DNA of 64,000 nt from Paenibacillus tepidiphilus (GCF_008635795.1 NZ_VWRQ01000019.1:1-64000); one strand, 5' to 3'. Counted from the stretch's first letter, positions 1 through 9,715 are shown. The notes: a model not told the origin generated them from the sequence alone. Numbers and translations are program-made.

Positions 1-1
1 A

Positions 2-166
2 GACAAACAACTGAAGCTAGATCAATCCAAAAAACGGGTGTTGTTAAACGTTAAATTGGAGGAAGGCCTTTTTTTGTCTTTTGAGCGCTCACCCATCCAA
101 ATCTCCCTCCGACTGGCCTCAGACGAAGGTGGAGAATCTACATTTTCAGCAATCTTCCCCCTGTAG
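2..166 (+). CDS. 3' end of an unidentified protein (cut by window edge)
   Basis: One reading frame is open from the left edge of the window for 54 codons and ends at TAG 164-166. The tail is mixed charged and hydrophobic and ends in the residues FSAIFPL. It is followed at once by repeat-rich noncoding DNA, so this is plausibly the C-terminus of a gene that starts upstream. The ending loosely recalls a sensor-kinase-like terminal strand, but no motif is present to prove it. I do not recognise the family. Confidence 0.4.
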   Translation, partial: DKQLKLDQSKKRVLLNVKLEEGLFLSFERSPIQISLRLASDEGGESTFSAIFPL

Positions 167-213
167 ATCTACCGTGGTAAGTTTTTTGCAAAATTACTGG
201 GTTTTGGCCCATA

Positions 214-286
214 TTAAGTAGCGGTTATCCAACTAGATCAGTTAAAGTCTCTGTATGGGTAAAATTAGGTGGCGATTTTCCAACTA
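214..286 (+). repeat. Dispersed motif family, two copies
   Basis: Copies at 214-237 and 262-286 match the consensus AAGTGGCGATTNTCCAACTA with one or two changes each. The same motif recurs in both orientations near 51.0-51.2 kb and 59.5-60.4 kb, on either side of the Wadjet operon. It is intergenic in every case seen. Function is unknown. Confidence 0.7.
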
Positions 287-361
287 CCTAAAGCAGACCC
301 ACCGAATTACTGCTGCGTATAGCAGTAATATCAGCAAATCCCGAGCGGTTAGCAGCGGATG

Positions 362-480
362 GTCCGAATTTTCACTGTGATCGTCCGAATCTTTATTGTG
401 ATCGTCCGAAACTTTACTATGATCGTGTGAATCTTCAGTGTGACCGTCCGAATCTTCACCGTGATCGTCCGAATCCCTTA
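362..480. repeat. 21-bp tandem repeat, five full copies plus a partial
   Basis: The unit is close to GTCCGAATCTTCANTGTGAT plus one C. Five copies of exactly 21 bp start at 362, 383, 404, 425 and 446, and a truncated sixth starts at 467. Copies differ at one to four positions, so the array is old or has drifted. There are no unique spacers, so it is not CRISPR. It lies between convergent gene ends. Confidence 0.8.
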
Positions 481-556
481 ATGGGAGTCACTTTACAGCG
501 AACTCCGGCAATCTATAGGTTACATTTTACTTAAGTTAATGGTTTCCGGCTATACA

Positions 557-605
557 AAAGCCAGGCTGGGCCTCCCCTGATGCGGAGAGTACACTGCCTG
601 GCTTT
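557..605. terminator. Hairpin terminator downstream of GH42 gene
   Basis: The arms AAAGCCAGGC (557-566) and GCCTGGCTTT (596-605) are perfect complements around a 29-nt loop. The hairpin lies 50 bp past the stop of the minus-strand beta-galactosidase gene and could work in both directions. The T-runs are short. Confidence 0.6.
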
Positions 606-655
606 GTTATGCTATGCTATTTTACCGCCAGCTTACGGTTAGCTTGAAATGAAGC

Positions 656-2710
656 TCAGCTCAGCAACAGTACCCCATACCCCTCAAGGGTGTATCTTCC
701 CGATAGCTCGACACCGGTCAACGCATCGGTGCGCGGCGCCTTCAGCAGAATTTCCGCCGGCTCTTCGCTGTAGTTCAGCAGGAAGGTCAGGCTTGCGGAT
801 TCGCTGCTGCGGATTTGCAGCTCCACCTGAGGCGGCAGCTCCAGCCAATCGGCAGCCGGGGAACGAAGTCCCCACAGAGAGATGATCTGCCGGGCTGCCG
901 CTTCATTAAATACGGCCCCGTAATACCATACTTCTCCTGCACCCCGGCGGTTTCTGGTTACTGCCGGCTTGCCGGTATAGTAGTCAGAGGCGTAGGTTCC
1001 CATAACATCGACACTGTCTGACTCGACCTGAAGAATGTCGTTGAAATCATCGGCACCGGTCAGGGTGGCCGAATCACCGCTCCAGATAATCCCTACCGGC
1101 AGACGGGTGCCCTTAACCATGGTGAATTCCTCGACGCTGATTCCGCATAATGCTCCGGCTGCTCCCGGGAACGGCCGCATGTAACATTGTCCCCGCTCGT
1201 CCTTATAGCCTGTCCGGCAGCCGAAGATCAGCTTCCCGCCTTGCTGCACATATTGATCCAGGAGTGCTGCCGTCGCGTCGGTCATAATCGCCGGGTGCGG
1301 ATAGACCAGCGCCTCATACCGTGCCAGTTCCTCCAGTGTTGTCATGGGGCGTACATAGACGATATCGCAAGGAATATGCAGGTATTGTAGCGCTTTGAAC
1401 CATTCTTTGTTGCTCTTCCAGTTGAACGGGCCGTGCCAGACATCATATTCGCCGTCCCACTCATTGTCATAATCGCGCAGAATGGCTACGCTGGCCTGTA
1501 CCCTGGTTCCGACAATCCGCTCACCGACCGCAGCGAGCTCCCGGCCGATGGTTTCGGCCTCGCGGACCCGCCGGTTCGGACGGTTATGGTAATCGTTCAG
1601 CCCATGCCAATAAATCTCGTGGCCCATCGTCGCTGTCCGCCAGCGGAAGTAGAGCACCATATCCGCGCCGTGCGCAATAGACTGGTAGGTCCAGAGACGC
1701 ATTTGCCCGGGCTTGGGTGAAGGCATATCCATGCGGCCAACCCAGCCGCCGGGTCCGGCCTGCTGCTCCATAATGCAGAAGTTCGGGCTGATGGAACGGG
1801 TGACCGAGAGCGACAGGCTCCAGCTTCGGTCCAGCAGCGGATTCTCTTCGGCAGGATTGGCATGAATGGTGGAGAACTGCGGATAGGAATCATAGCTGAA
1901 GAAATCCAGCAGCTCGTCGTTTAACTCGTGATTGTCCAGATGTCCGAACAGTCCGTTGGTCGTTACCCAGTGCGACGGCGCTTTGGAGCGGATAATCTCA
2001 GCCTGCAGTCTGGCAAAAGAGATGGCACTCGCCGAGATGAACCGTTTCTCATCCAGTGCCTGATGGGGATTCGGCTGCCCGGCTACCGGTGTAGGCCGCG
2101 GGAGGAATACTTGCGACCAGCTGCTGTAGGTCTGGTTCCAGAACACCGTACCCCAGGCATCGTTGAGCTGTTCCAGCGTGCCATATTTGGCCTGCAGCCA
2201 CTCGCGGAAGGCCAGATGATCGCTCTCCGAGTAGAAGTCACTGATTTCACAATTCAGCTCATTGTCAATCTGCCAGCCGGCCACGCCGGGATGGCTGCCG
2301 TAACGGGCGGCCAGCTCGCCGACAATCCGTGCGCACAGCTCACGGTATTTCGGACTGCTGTAATTGTAGTGCCGGCGCATCCCATGCTGCAGGGTAACGC
2401 CTTCGCGCGTCACGTTAAGCACCTCCGGATAGCGCTCGGTCAGCCAGGCGGGCGGGGTGGCCGTCGGTGTACCCAGGATCACCTTCAGCCCGTGTCTGTT
2501 AGCGGATTCAATCGCGCGGTCGAACAAACCGAACTGAAAGTTTCCTTCCTCCGGTTCAAACAGGGACCAGGCAAATTCGCCCATACGTACGATGCTGAAG
2601 CCGGTATTCGCCATGCGTGCGAAATCGTCCTCCCACATCTCTTCCGGCCAATGCTCAGGGTAGTAACACACCCCGAGTTCGAATTTCCCGGCAGCGGCAG
2701 GTTTCTTCAT
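656..2710 (-). CDS. GH42 beta-galactosidase
   Basis: This 684-aa cytoplasmic enzyme should hydrolyse beta-galactosides or galacto-oligosaccharides. It has the GH42 layout: an N-terminal TIM barrel beginning GVCYYPEHWPEE, a trimerisation domain from about residue 400, and a small C-terminal beta domain. The acid/base Glu is E151 in IDNELN and the nucleophile is E315 in IMEQQAGPGGW. There is no signal peptide. Length is normal for the family. A GGAGG ribosome site precedes the ATG. The gene diverges from an AraC regulator at 2856, which probably senses the substrate. The exact sugar cannot be told from sequence alone. Confidence 0.93.
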   Translation of the reverse strand: MKKPAAAGKFELGVCYYPEHWPEEMWEDDFARMANTGFSIVRMGEFAWSLFEPEEGNFQFGLFDRAIESANRHGLKVILGTPTATPPAWLTERYPEVLNVTREGVTLQHGMRRHYNYSSPKYRELCARIVGELAARYGSHPGVAGWQIDNELNCEISDFYSESDHLAFREWLQAKYGTLEQLNDAWGTVFWNQTYSSWSQVFLPRPTPVAGQPNPHQALDEKRFISASAISFARLQAEIIRSKAPSHWVTTNGLFGHLDNHELNDELLDFFSYDSYPQFSTIHANPAEENPLLDRSWSLSLSVTRSISPNFCIMEQQAGPGGWVGRMDMPSPKPGQMRLWTYQSIAHGADMVLYFRWRTATMGHEIYWHGLNDYHNRPNRRVREAETIGRELAAVGERIVGTRVQASVAILRDYDNEWDGEYDVWHGPFNWKSNKEWFKALQYLHIPCDIVYVRPMTTLEELARYEALVYPHPAIMTDATAALLDQYVQQGGKLIFGCRTGYKDERGQCYMRPFPGAAGALCGISVEEFTMVKGTRLPVGIIWSGDSATLTGADDFNDILQVESDSVDVMGTYASDYYTGKPAVTRNRRGAGEVWYYGAVFNEAAARQIISLWGLRSPAADWLELPPQVELQIRSSESASLTFLLNYSEEPAEILLKAPRTDALTGVELSGRYTLEGYGVLLLS

Positions 2711-2855
2711 AATATACCTCCAAGTGCAAAAATATGCTTTTGTATACTGTCAAATCCATTGTAATATCAACATACAGTTTTCGAAAATAACATAATCCTG
2801 CTATCATATCATTATATTGCGGCGCGGCCTTACGTGCGGAATCGGAGAGAACCGT

Positions 2856-3689
2856 ATGAAAAAACAATGGGTGCTTTCGGCCCCGTCCTATGCCCATTAT
2901 GTCTGCTATCCGGAGTTTCTGGGGCATTACAGTGTATTCCCCGGACACACGGAACGGAGAAATGAAGGTGTGCTGGACAGCTACAATCTCCACTTGGTCT
3001 ATGGCGGAACAGGATATGTATTTCAGGAAGGGGAGCGGATCAGCCTGTCCCGGGGCTGCGGCTTTCTGTTTCCGCGCGGAGCCTATCAACAATATGGCTC
3101 TGATCCCGGGGAGCCGTGGGATGTACGCTGGGTGCATTTCGGAACAGCTATTTCCTTGCCGCTGCTCGAAGCTGTGGACCAGTCGCGCGGTTATTTCTTC
3201 ACCTTTGACCCGGAGGCAGGCATAGCGGATTTGTTCGAGGAGCTATACCGGCTGGCGGATGCCTATGAGACTCGCAGCGAGCCACGCTTCTCGGCACTGC
3301 TCTATGAGGTTCTGCTGACGCTGATGCAGAATTCCGAGCCGCTGGACGGGCGTCTGCCGCTGGAGGTCCGTCATTCCATCCGCCAAGCTGCCGATATCAT
3401 TCATAACGGGTGCGAGCGGCCCTGGAATCTGGAGACGATGGCAAGGCTGGCCGGATACAGCAGCTACCATTTTCTCCGCCTGTTCCGGTCGGTAATGGGC
3501 AAGACACCCGCTGTCTATTTGAACGATTGCCGGCTGGCCAAGGCCAAGCTGCTGCTCGTATCCACGGAGCTGCCCGTAGCCGGGATCGCTCTGCAGACCG
3601 GTTATCGCCAGGCCAGCTACTTCATTAAAGTGTTCAAAGAATCGGAGGGACTGTCGCCGGGTGTATACCGCCGGACGTTTCGTTCGTAG
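2856..3689 (+). CDS. AraC-family transcriptional regulator (divergent from GH42)
   Basis: This 277-aa regulator has an N-terminal cupin-like sensing half (about residues 15-160) and a C-terminal double helix-turn-helix (about 175-275) with the features LAGYSSYHFLRLFR and GYRQASYFIKVFK. The ATG at 2856 is preferred over an upstream start at 2817 because GGAGAG lies just before it. The divergent arrangement with the beta-galactosidase gene, with a gap of about 145 bp, suggests it activates that gene in response to a sugar. The effector is inferred, not seen. Confidence 0.88.
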   Translation: MKKQWVLSAPSYAHYVCYPEFLGHYSVFPGHTERRNEGVLDSYNLHLVYGGTGYVFQEGERISLSRGCGFLFPRGAYQQYGSDPGEPWDVRWVHFGTAISLPLLEAVDQSRGYFFTFDPEAGIADLFEELYRLADAYETRSEPRFSALLYEVLLTLMQNSEPLDGRLPLEVRHSIRQAADIIHNGCERPWNLETMARLAGYSSYHFLRLFRSVMGKTPAVYLNDCRLAKAKLLLVSTELPVAGIALQTGYRQASYFIKVFKESEGLSPGVYRRTFRS

Positions 3690-3746
3690 AGGGACTTTAT
3701 TTTTGCACAGAGCATTTCCCGTCCCGTTGCTTAATTAAACCGAAGA

Positions 3747-3758
3747 ACCAATATTGGT
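3747..3758. promoter_or_regulatory. 12-bp palindrome upstream of export operon
   Basis: ACCAATATTGGT is a perfect palindrome about 100 bp before the start codon of the secreted protein gene at 3860. It could be an operator. No matching regulator is known. Confidence 0.3.
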
Positions 3759-3859
3759 ACAAAAAGGTTACAGTATCACCTCAACAGTTACAAATTGGAT
3801 ACACTTCCAGGATGGACAGCAACTATAATTACTCTAGTAATAAAACTAGGGGGAGAACC

Positions 3860-6454
3860 ATGGGGAAGAAAAGAAATACATACATCGCCCTGCTGCTTAG
3901 CACCTTTGTATTCGGCCAATGGACGGAAGCAGTCTCTGCGCCGGTTGCTGCCGCAGCCGCTGCCAAGCCTGCAGCCACCGCCGCTGCTGCGGTGAATCCA
4001 TTCAAGCCGGTCACGCTTGCGGCAGGAGTCACCGCCGTACTTGAAGAGGTCAATCTGTGGCCGCAGACGGGCGGCAATATTGTGTCATTTACACTGCGCT
4101 ACAATAACAGCGGTGCGGCAGCCGCCAATCTGCTGCATTATTTTCCGCGGGTCATTACGCCCGGAGGCAGCGTGCTTCCAGGCAATCCGGTGACTGCCGA
4201 TGCAGCCAAGAAGAAGGTACTCGCGAAGAACAATGTCAAGGTAACCTACTATGTGAACGCAGGCCAGCTGACTTCCCTGAAAGGGGTTAAAATATCGCTG
4301 AACGTCTGGGACCGTTCAGCGAAAGGATATTTGCGGCAGGCCGGCGCTTTTGCGCTGCCGGCCAATTATTCGGCGGCCGCCGCCACGGGTAAATCCGTCA
4401 GCACGGCGATTAACGGCAACACAGTGGCGGCTGGGGCGGAATCGCTGCAGCTCTACAAGTACTCCGGCAAGGTCTACGCTCGGGTCGGGCTCCATATGAC
4501 CAATAAGGGCAGCCAGGCCCTGGGTGATCCCGGCTACAAAGCTTATCTGGTTACCGCCAGCGGCACATCCTTCGAGCTAGCCCTCAGCAGCTCGCTGACG
4601 GGATACAAGATTCAGCCGCAGGAGAAGAAGAGCCTGTATTACCTGGCTGAGATTCCCTCCTATGTGAACACAAGCAATATGAAGCTGCAGCTGACCCAAA
4701 CCGATGAGAGTCTGAAGGTGGAGCTGCCAAAGCTCTCCTTCAAGCTTCCGGCGGCAGCCGCCCCCAATCTGGTAGTGAAGGAAGGGGCGGGCAAAGTGCT
4801 GAGCATCGGCGGCTCTGCTGTTGAGGCACGGCTGCAGGGAGCGTCCGTCTATGCCGAGAACGCCCAGGCGGAATGGTCCTTCAATCTGAAGCTGAGCAAT
4901 AAAGGCAGCAAGGCGGCGACTCTGCCAACCTATGAGCTGGCTGTCAAATCCGCGAACGGGACGCTCTTTCCGGTGGAAGCCAAGGCCTTAACCGGTCTGA
5001 CGCTCAAGCCTCTGGAGTCCAAGACGGTGCCGCTGACCGTCCAGATCCCGCTGCAGGTGCAGCAGGAGGGTCTGCAGCTGCAGATGATCGAGTCTGTCAG
5101 CGCCGCAGCCTCAGGCGGCGCGCCGGCTGAGGAAGGGGAAGCTTCTGCATTCCCTGCGGTAACTGCATCGAAAGTGATTTTTCCGGTAGCGTATTTCGCT
5201 ATTCCTTATACACTGCGGTCCGAAACTTACAGCGGACAAGTCTATGCTGCGGAGAATCAGTATGGTTCGTTCTCCTACAGTCTGCAGTCCCTGCAGCGTT
5301 ATCCGTGGAAGGACCAGGATATTGTAACCGCCAAGCTGAAGCTGACGAACAATCAGTCCGTCAACCTGTCCCTGCCTGATCTGAAGGGCGCGCTCAAGCT
5401 GGATAACGAAGACCTGAGCGCCGTCACGGAGCTGGTAATGGATAAGGAAAGCGCGGTGCTTGCACCGGGGCAATCCGCCGATCTTACGGTGTATGCCAAG
5501 GTTCCGTATACCCGCACATTTGACAAGGCTTCGGTCCAGCTGTACAGCACGGTGAATGAAACGAAGCTGCCGTTCCTGACGCTCAGCACGGGCAATACGC
5601 TGCAATCGGTGCCGGATGTTGCTGCGGGCGGAACCTACACTATTGCCGGAAAAGGTAAAAATGCAGCAGTCCAGGAGAACCGGACCACTATATATGACGG
5701 CGGCAGCTACAACATCGTGTATACCGAGCTGCTGGTCAGCAGCAGCGAACGCCGGCAGAGCGCGATGGCGCGGCTGCAGGGGTATTACAAGACTGCCGCA
5801 GGCGAGTATTACGAAGCGACAGTCAGCCAGCCGGAAACTCCGGCTTTGCCAGGCGGCAAGCAGCTGGTCAGCTTCTGGGCGAAGGTGCCGAAGACGGTGA
5901 GATCCGGCGAATTGTCCCTTGTTCTGGGGACAGGCCTTAACGGAAGCAAAGTGAGCGAAATCGGCGAAACACCGACCGCTTTCTTCAATGTTGCTTCGTT
6001 GGGACTTGTTCCGAAGATACCGACTCCGGCTGCCAACCTGCAGACCGTACAGTTCTATCCTTATACTCTGTCTGTGCTGGCTGCTGATGCAAGATTGCTC
6101 GAAGGCAGCGATACCATCAATATTTCGTTCAGCTATACCCTGCAGCGCAATGAAGCCTATGAAGCGAAGGCTTCGGAGCACAAGCTGGTGCTGCGGATGA
6201 CTGATCCTTACGGGCAGTCGCAGGAACGGACGCTGACACCGGGGACGGATCTGAACGAAGGGGCGAACAACAGCCTGACGCTTTCGTTCACCAAGAGCTT
6301 GTATAAGATTCTGTACGGCGGTACTTACAGGATTACCCTGCTGGATGAATTCCAGGGTCTGCGGCAGGAGCTGGGCAGCCAGACATATAATCTCGTCTAT
6401 GAGCGTCTGCCTGTCAAAGAAGAGCCACAGAAGGACGATGGGAGCAAAGAGTAG
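3860..6454 (+). CDS. Large secreted beta-rich protein linked to an ABC export set
   Basis: This 864-aa protein starts with a signal peptide (MGKKR, then a hydrophobic stretch and an Ala-Val-Ser-Ala cleavage region near residue 25), followed by an Ala-rich segment. The rest reads as several repeated beta-sandwich-like modules of about 130 residues. Each has a strand such as VNLWPQ or AEWSFNLKLSNKGSKA, then a phrase like L.PGQSADLTV or L.P.ESKTVPLTV, typical of NEW3/CARDB-like Ig folds. The ATG at 3860 follows GGGGGAG. The gene ends 40 bp before the ABC ATPase and is probably cotranscribed with it. It may be a substrate or an extracellular partner of the exporter. No catalytic motif is visible. 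Confidence 0.75.
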   Translation: MGKKRNTYIALLLSTFVFGQWTEAVSAPVAAAAAAKPAATAAAAVNPFKPVTLAAGVTAVLEEVNLWPQTGGNIVSFTLRYNNSGAAAANLLHYFPRVITPGGSVLPGNPVTADAAKKKVLAKNNVKVTYYVNAGQLTSLKGVKISLNVWDRSAKGYLRQAGAFALPANYSAAAATGKSVSTAINGNTVAAGAESLQLYKYSGKVYARVGLHMTNKGSQALGDPGYKAYLVTASGTSFELALSSSLTGYKIQPQEKKSLYYLAEIPSYVNTSNMKLQLTQTDESLKVELPKLSFKLPAAAAPNLVVKEGAGKVLSIGGSAVEARLQGASVYAENAQAEWSFNLKLSNKGSKAATLPTYELAVKSANGTLFPVEAKALTGLTLKPLESKTVPLTVQIPLQVQQEGLQLQMIESVSAAASGGAPAEEGEASAFPAVTASKVIFPVAYFAIPYTLRSETYSGQVYAAENQYGSFSYSLQSLQRYPWKDQDIVTAKLKLTNNQSVNLSLPDLKGALKLDNEDLSAVTELVMDKESAVLAPGQSADLTVYAKVPYTRTFDKASVQLYSTVNETKLPFLTLSTGNTLQSVPDVAAGGTYTIAGKGKNAAVQENRTTIYDGGSYNIVYTELLVSSSERRQSAMARLQGYYKTAAGEYYEATVSQPETPALPGGKQLVSFWAKVPKTVRSGELSLVLGTGLNGSKVSEIGETPTAFFNVASLGLVPKIPTPAANLQTVQFYPYTLSVLAADARLLEGSDTINISFSYTLQRNEAYEAKASEHKLVLRMTDPYGQSQERTLTPGTDLNEGANNSLTLSFTKSLYKILYGGTYRITLLDEFQGLRQELGSQTYNLVYERLPVKEEPQKDDGSKE

Positions 6455-6494
6455 AGGCCCAGTCCTATATTAAGCTTATAAAGGAGCAGCTTTC

Positions 6495-7205
6495 ATGTTG
6501 CGAGTGGAAAATATCAGCCATTCGTTCAAGACCGGAAATGAATGGACAAAGGTGCTGCATGGCATCGATTTTACCGTTAACCAGGGGGAAATGGTCGCGC
6601 TGCTTGGCAGCTCCGGCTCCGGCAAGTCCACGCTGCTTAATCTGATGGCCGGCCTGATGAAGCCGCTGGAAGGCCATATTTACATCGCCGGTCAGGATAT
6701 CGTGCAGCTTGGTGAGAACAAGCTCGCTGAATTCCGCCGCAAGCATATCGGGTTTATCTTTCAGGCTTATGAATTGATCACTTCCCTGACCGTCTGTGAG
6801 AATGTGGAGCTGCCGCTGGTCTTTCAGTCGGTGTCCCCCAAACACCGCAGGCTCAAGGCCATGGAGCTCCTGGAGCAGGTGGGGCTGAAGGGTAAGGAGG
6901 ACATGTTCCCTTCGCAGCTCTCCGGCGGTCAGCAGCAGCGGGTGAGTATTGCCCGCTCGCTGATTACGGAGCCGTCGGTCATCTTTGCAGATGAGCCGAC
7001 CGGGAATCTCGATTCGAAGACCGAAGAGGAGATTCTTGCCATTCTGCTGCAGCTCAACAAGACGCTGAAGACGACGTTTATCGTGGTTACCCATGAGCAT
7101 GAGGTTGCAGACCGGATGCAGCGCATTTTCTCCCTGCGCGACGGATATTTGATCACCGGAGATCTCCGTGATGCAGACCCGGTACCGGAGGAGGCAGAGC
7201 CGTGA
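6495..7205 (+). CDS. MacB/LolD-type ABC transporter ATP-binding protein (YknY-like)
   Basis: This 236-aa cytoplasmic ATPase has Walker A GSSGSGKST (38-46), Q-loop Q90, signature LSGGQQQR (142-149) and Walker B VIFADEP (162-168). It powers the permease encoded next, whose GTG start overlaps this gene's TGA. The set of ATPase, MacB-like permease and HlyD/RND-type adaptor matches the arrangement of Bacillus YknXYZ, which protects against a secreted toxin. Whether this copy exports a peptide, a lipid or the neighbouring protein is inference. Confidence 0.9.
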   Translation: MLRVENISHSFKTGNEWTKVLHGIDFTVNQGEMVALLGSSGSGKSTLLNLMAGLMKPLEGHIYIAGQDIVQLGENKLAEFRRKHIGFIFQAYELITSLTVCENVELPLVFQSVSPKHRRLKAMELLEQVGLKGKEDMFPSQLSGGQQQRVSIARSLITEPSVIFADEPTGNLDSKTEEEILAILLQLNKTLKTTFIVVTHEHEVADRMQRIFSLRDGYLITGDLRDADPVPEEAEP

Positions 7206-8587
7206 AGATACGCGATATTTCCCGCATGGCCTGGGATCAGGTCAAACGGCGCAAGGTCGTGACCGGCCTGTGTATGACGGGTATTTCAATCGGATGTGCG
7301 GCTATTATTGTAGCCCTGAGCATCGGACAATCCGCACAGGCTTATGTGACGGAGGAAGTGAACCGCAATTTTAAGATGGATGAGATTATGGTGTCGCCTG
7401 GCGGCGGCATTCCTTCACCGGGCGGCGGCGGAGGACAGGCTGGACAGCAGCAGGAGAACGAGAATCTGAATCCCGGCAAGCTGACGGACGAGAAGCTGGA
7501 AATTATCAGAGGCTTTGATCATGTGGTGGCAGCTTCGCCGTTTCAGGAAGCGGGTTACCTGCAGATGGTCACGATGGACAACAAAATCGGCGACGTACAG
7601 GTCATCGTTACGGATTTGTCCAAGCTGACGCATTTCGACAAAACCTTCAGCAAAGGCGGCGGTTCAGGGGTGCAGGGAACTGCGGTGCTGAACTACAGCG
7701 CTACGCTCGGATTAATGGATGTGAGCGTCAGACAGAATCTGTTCGACCAAATGAACGCCGACCCGTTCAATCAGGAACTGATGAACCAGTATACCAGCAT
7801 GCAGACCGTGCCTTCCGAGCTGTACCGGAAGCAGATCCAGTTCCAGATGCAGGATTACAGCGTACCGAATGGCCCGCTCAAGCAGAGCTCGGCGCTGCAG
7901 GTAACCGGAATTCTCGATCTTCCTGCAGGATACACCCAGGAACGGGCTACCTATGAGATGAAGGTCATCTATATCTCGCCGGAAACGGCAGCGCAATTGT
8001 CCAAGGAAATGGCTTTTGAGAACGGCAGCGCTATTAATCTGCCGGAGGAAGGCAGCTATAACACTGTAACGGTTAAAGTAGACGATGTGGACAACATCAA
8101 ATGGGTCGAGCAGATGATTCAGAAGCTGCAATTGACTACCAGCGACAATCTGTATCAGCAAGAGATGCTGAAAGAGCAATTCGATATGATCAAGATGGCT
8201 GCGCTGGGCATCGGGGTCTTTATTCTGGTCATAGCCTCAATCTCGATTATCGTGGCCATGACGATGTCCACCCATCAGCGGCGCAGGCAGATCGGCATTA
8301 TGAAGGTGCTGGGCGCCAACATGCGGCAGATCCGCAACATGTTCATTACAGAGGCGGCGCTTCTCGGCCTGCTGGGTGGCCTGCTCGGTGTAGGCTTCTC
8401 TTATCTGATTATTATGGCCATGAACAAGCTGATCGGCACGGCGGGCAATGGCCTGACCTTCTTTATTCCGCTGATGACGCTGCCGGTCGGGCTTGCCTTT
8501 GCGATCATGACCGGAGTGCTGTCCGGAATATATCCGGCGATCAGCGCTTCCCGGACCGATGCGCTTACCGCCATCAAGCGGGATTAG
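7202..8587 (+). CDS. MacB-like ABC transporter permease
   Basis: This 461-aa membrane protein has one N-terminal transmembrane helix (about residues 20-42), a long extracellular MacB-type domain, and three C-terminal helices of the FtsX fold (about 330-455). The extracellular part carries an unusual Gly/Pro/Gln-rich loop around residues 63-85 (PGGGIPSPGGGGGQAGQQQ). The GTG start overlaps the ATPase stop and has GGAGGAGG upstream. It works with the ATPase before it and the adaptor after it. Confidence 0.9.
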   Translation: MKIRDISRMAWDQVKRRKVVTGLCMTGISIGCAAIIVALSIGQSAQAYVTEEVNRNFKMDEIMVSPGGGIPSPGGGGGQAGQQQENENLNPGKLTDEKLEIIRGFDHVVAASPFQEAGYLQMVTMDNKIGDVQVIVTDLSKLTHFDKTFSKGGGSGVQGTAVLNYSATLGLMDVSVRQNLFDQMNADPFNQELMNQYTSMQTVPSELYRKQIQFQMQDYSVPNGPLKQSSALQVTGILDLPAGYTQERATYEMKVIYISPETAAQLSKEMAFENGSAINLPEEGSYNTVTVKVDDVDNIKWVEQMIQKLQLTTSDNLYQQEMLKEQFDMIKMAALGIGVFILVIASISIIVAMTMSTHQRRRQIGIMKVLGANMRQIRNMFITEAALLGLLGGLLGVGFSYLIIMAMNKLIGTAGNGLTFFIPLMTLPVGLAFAIMTGVLSGIYPAISASRTDALTAIKRD

Positions 8588-8614
8588 ATTAACAGTTGAA
8601 AGGAAGCAGAGGGA

Positions 8615-9715
8615 ATGAAACGGATAATCAAGAGGAGCCTGAAATGGCTTATTATCGTCGCTCTTGTCGCTGGCGCCGGATACATCCTGTACACTAAGGT
8701 ATTCAAAAGCGACGAAGCGGCCGTTCCGGAAATGGAGCCGCTGCCGCCGATCACGTTCCCCGTTACAGAGGAGACGATCAGTACCTCTATACAGGTGAAG
8801 GGCAAGTCACAATATCAGGAGGAGACGCTGGTCTATGCGCCGTTTGCCTCCAAAGTGACTTCATGGAAAGCGGAGAACGGCGTACAGGTGAAGAAGGGCG
8901 ATGTGCTGTTTACGCTTGACCAGTCCACACTGCGCAATGAGATCGCTACAGTGGAGGCTACGGCGCGCAAAGCGCAGCTGGAGAGCGAGCTGAACGATTT
9001 CATTGCCATGCAGGACGAAGAAGCCGCTCCGGCGGGAGCAACGGAAGCGGAGCGCCTCAAGGCGCTGGCTGCCCAGGAGACGGCCAAGCTAAGCGAGGAG
9101 CTCAATCAGGTGAACGCTGATATTCAGGCCCGGGAGCTGGCCGACAAAAAGGCCAAGCTGCAGGCTGCAGTCGTGCACGCCCCGGCCACCGGCATCTTCC
9201 TGGCGGACAAGAGCAGCGAACTTCCGCAGAATGTGACCGACAATCAGTATATCGGCAAGATTGTGGACCTGAACAAGCTGGAGTTCATCGCGCAGGTAGG
9301 GGAACAGGATATTTTCAAGATCAAGCAGGGCATGAAGGTTCAGGTGAAAATGAGCGCCATCAAGGATCTGCAGCTGGTCGGTGAAGTGACAGAGGTCGCC
9401 AAATTCGCCAATACCGCTTCAGCGGAGAATTCCGCTTCCTCGGTGCCGCAGTTCGAGATTGTGATTTCGCTGCAGCCGAATGAACACCTGATCGGCGGCC
9501 TTAGCCTGACCGGCGATATCGAGACGCTGCGCAAGGATAAGGCGGTAGTCGTCTCCAGCATGGCAGTTATGCATGAAGGAGATGCCGCGTACGTGATGGT
9601 TGACCGGGGAGACGGGCAGATTGAACGCCAGGATGTCGAGGTCGGCATTGAGACTTCGGAGAAGACGGAAATTGTAACCGGGCTGAAGGCCGGAGATACG
9701 GTTGTACTGCAATAA
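8615..9715 (+). CDS. HlyD/RND-type adaptor subunit of the ABC exporter (YknX-like)
   Basis: This 366-aa protein has an N-terminal membrane anchor (about residues 10-26), a lipoyl-like half motif (VYAPFASKV...GDVLFTLD), a short coiled-coil hairpin rich in Ala and Glu (about 105-170), the second lipoyl half (VHAPATGIF), and beta-barrel and membrane-proximal domains to the end. In a Gram-positive it sits outside the membrane and links transporter to substrate. The gene lies 27 bp after the permease and is closed by a strong terminator, marking the operon end. Confidence 0.88.
   Translation: MKRIIKRSLKWLIIVALVAGAGYILYTKVFKSDEAAVPEMEPLPPITFPVTEETISTSIQVKGKSQYQEETLVYAPFASKVTSWKAENGVQVKKGDVLFTLDQSTLRNEIATVEATARKAQLESELNDFIAMQDEEAAPAGATEAERLKALAAQETAKLSEELNQVNADIQARELADKKAKLQAAVVHAPATGIFLADKSSELPQNVTDNQYIGKIVDLNKLEFIAQVGEQDIFKIKQGMKVQVKMSAIKDLQLVGEVTEVAKFANTASAENSASSVPQFEIVISLQPNEHLIGGLSLTGDIETLRKDKAVVVSSMAVMHEGDAAYVMVDRGDGQIERQDVEVGIETSEKTEIVTGLKAGDTVVLQ

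Larger units (their letters stand above)
167..556. other. Repeat-rich intergenic stretch
   Basis: No credible gene lies in these 390 bases. The stretch holds two copies of a dispersed short motif (214-237 and 262-286) and a run of 21-bp tandem repeats (362-480), both listed separately. The remainder is AT-rich and shows no clear promoter. Confidence 0.6.
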
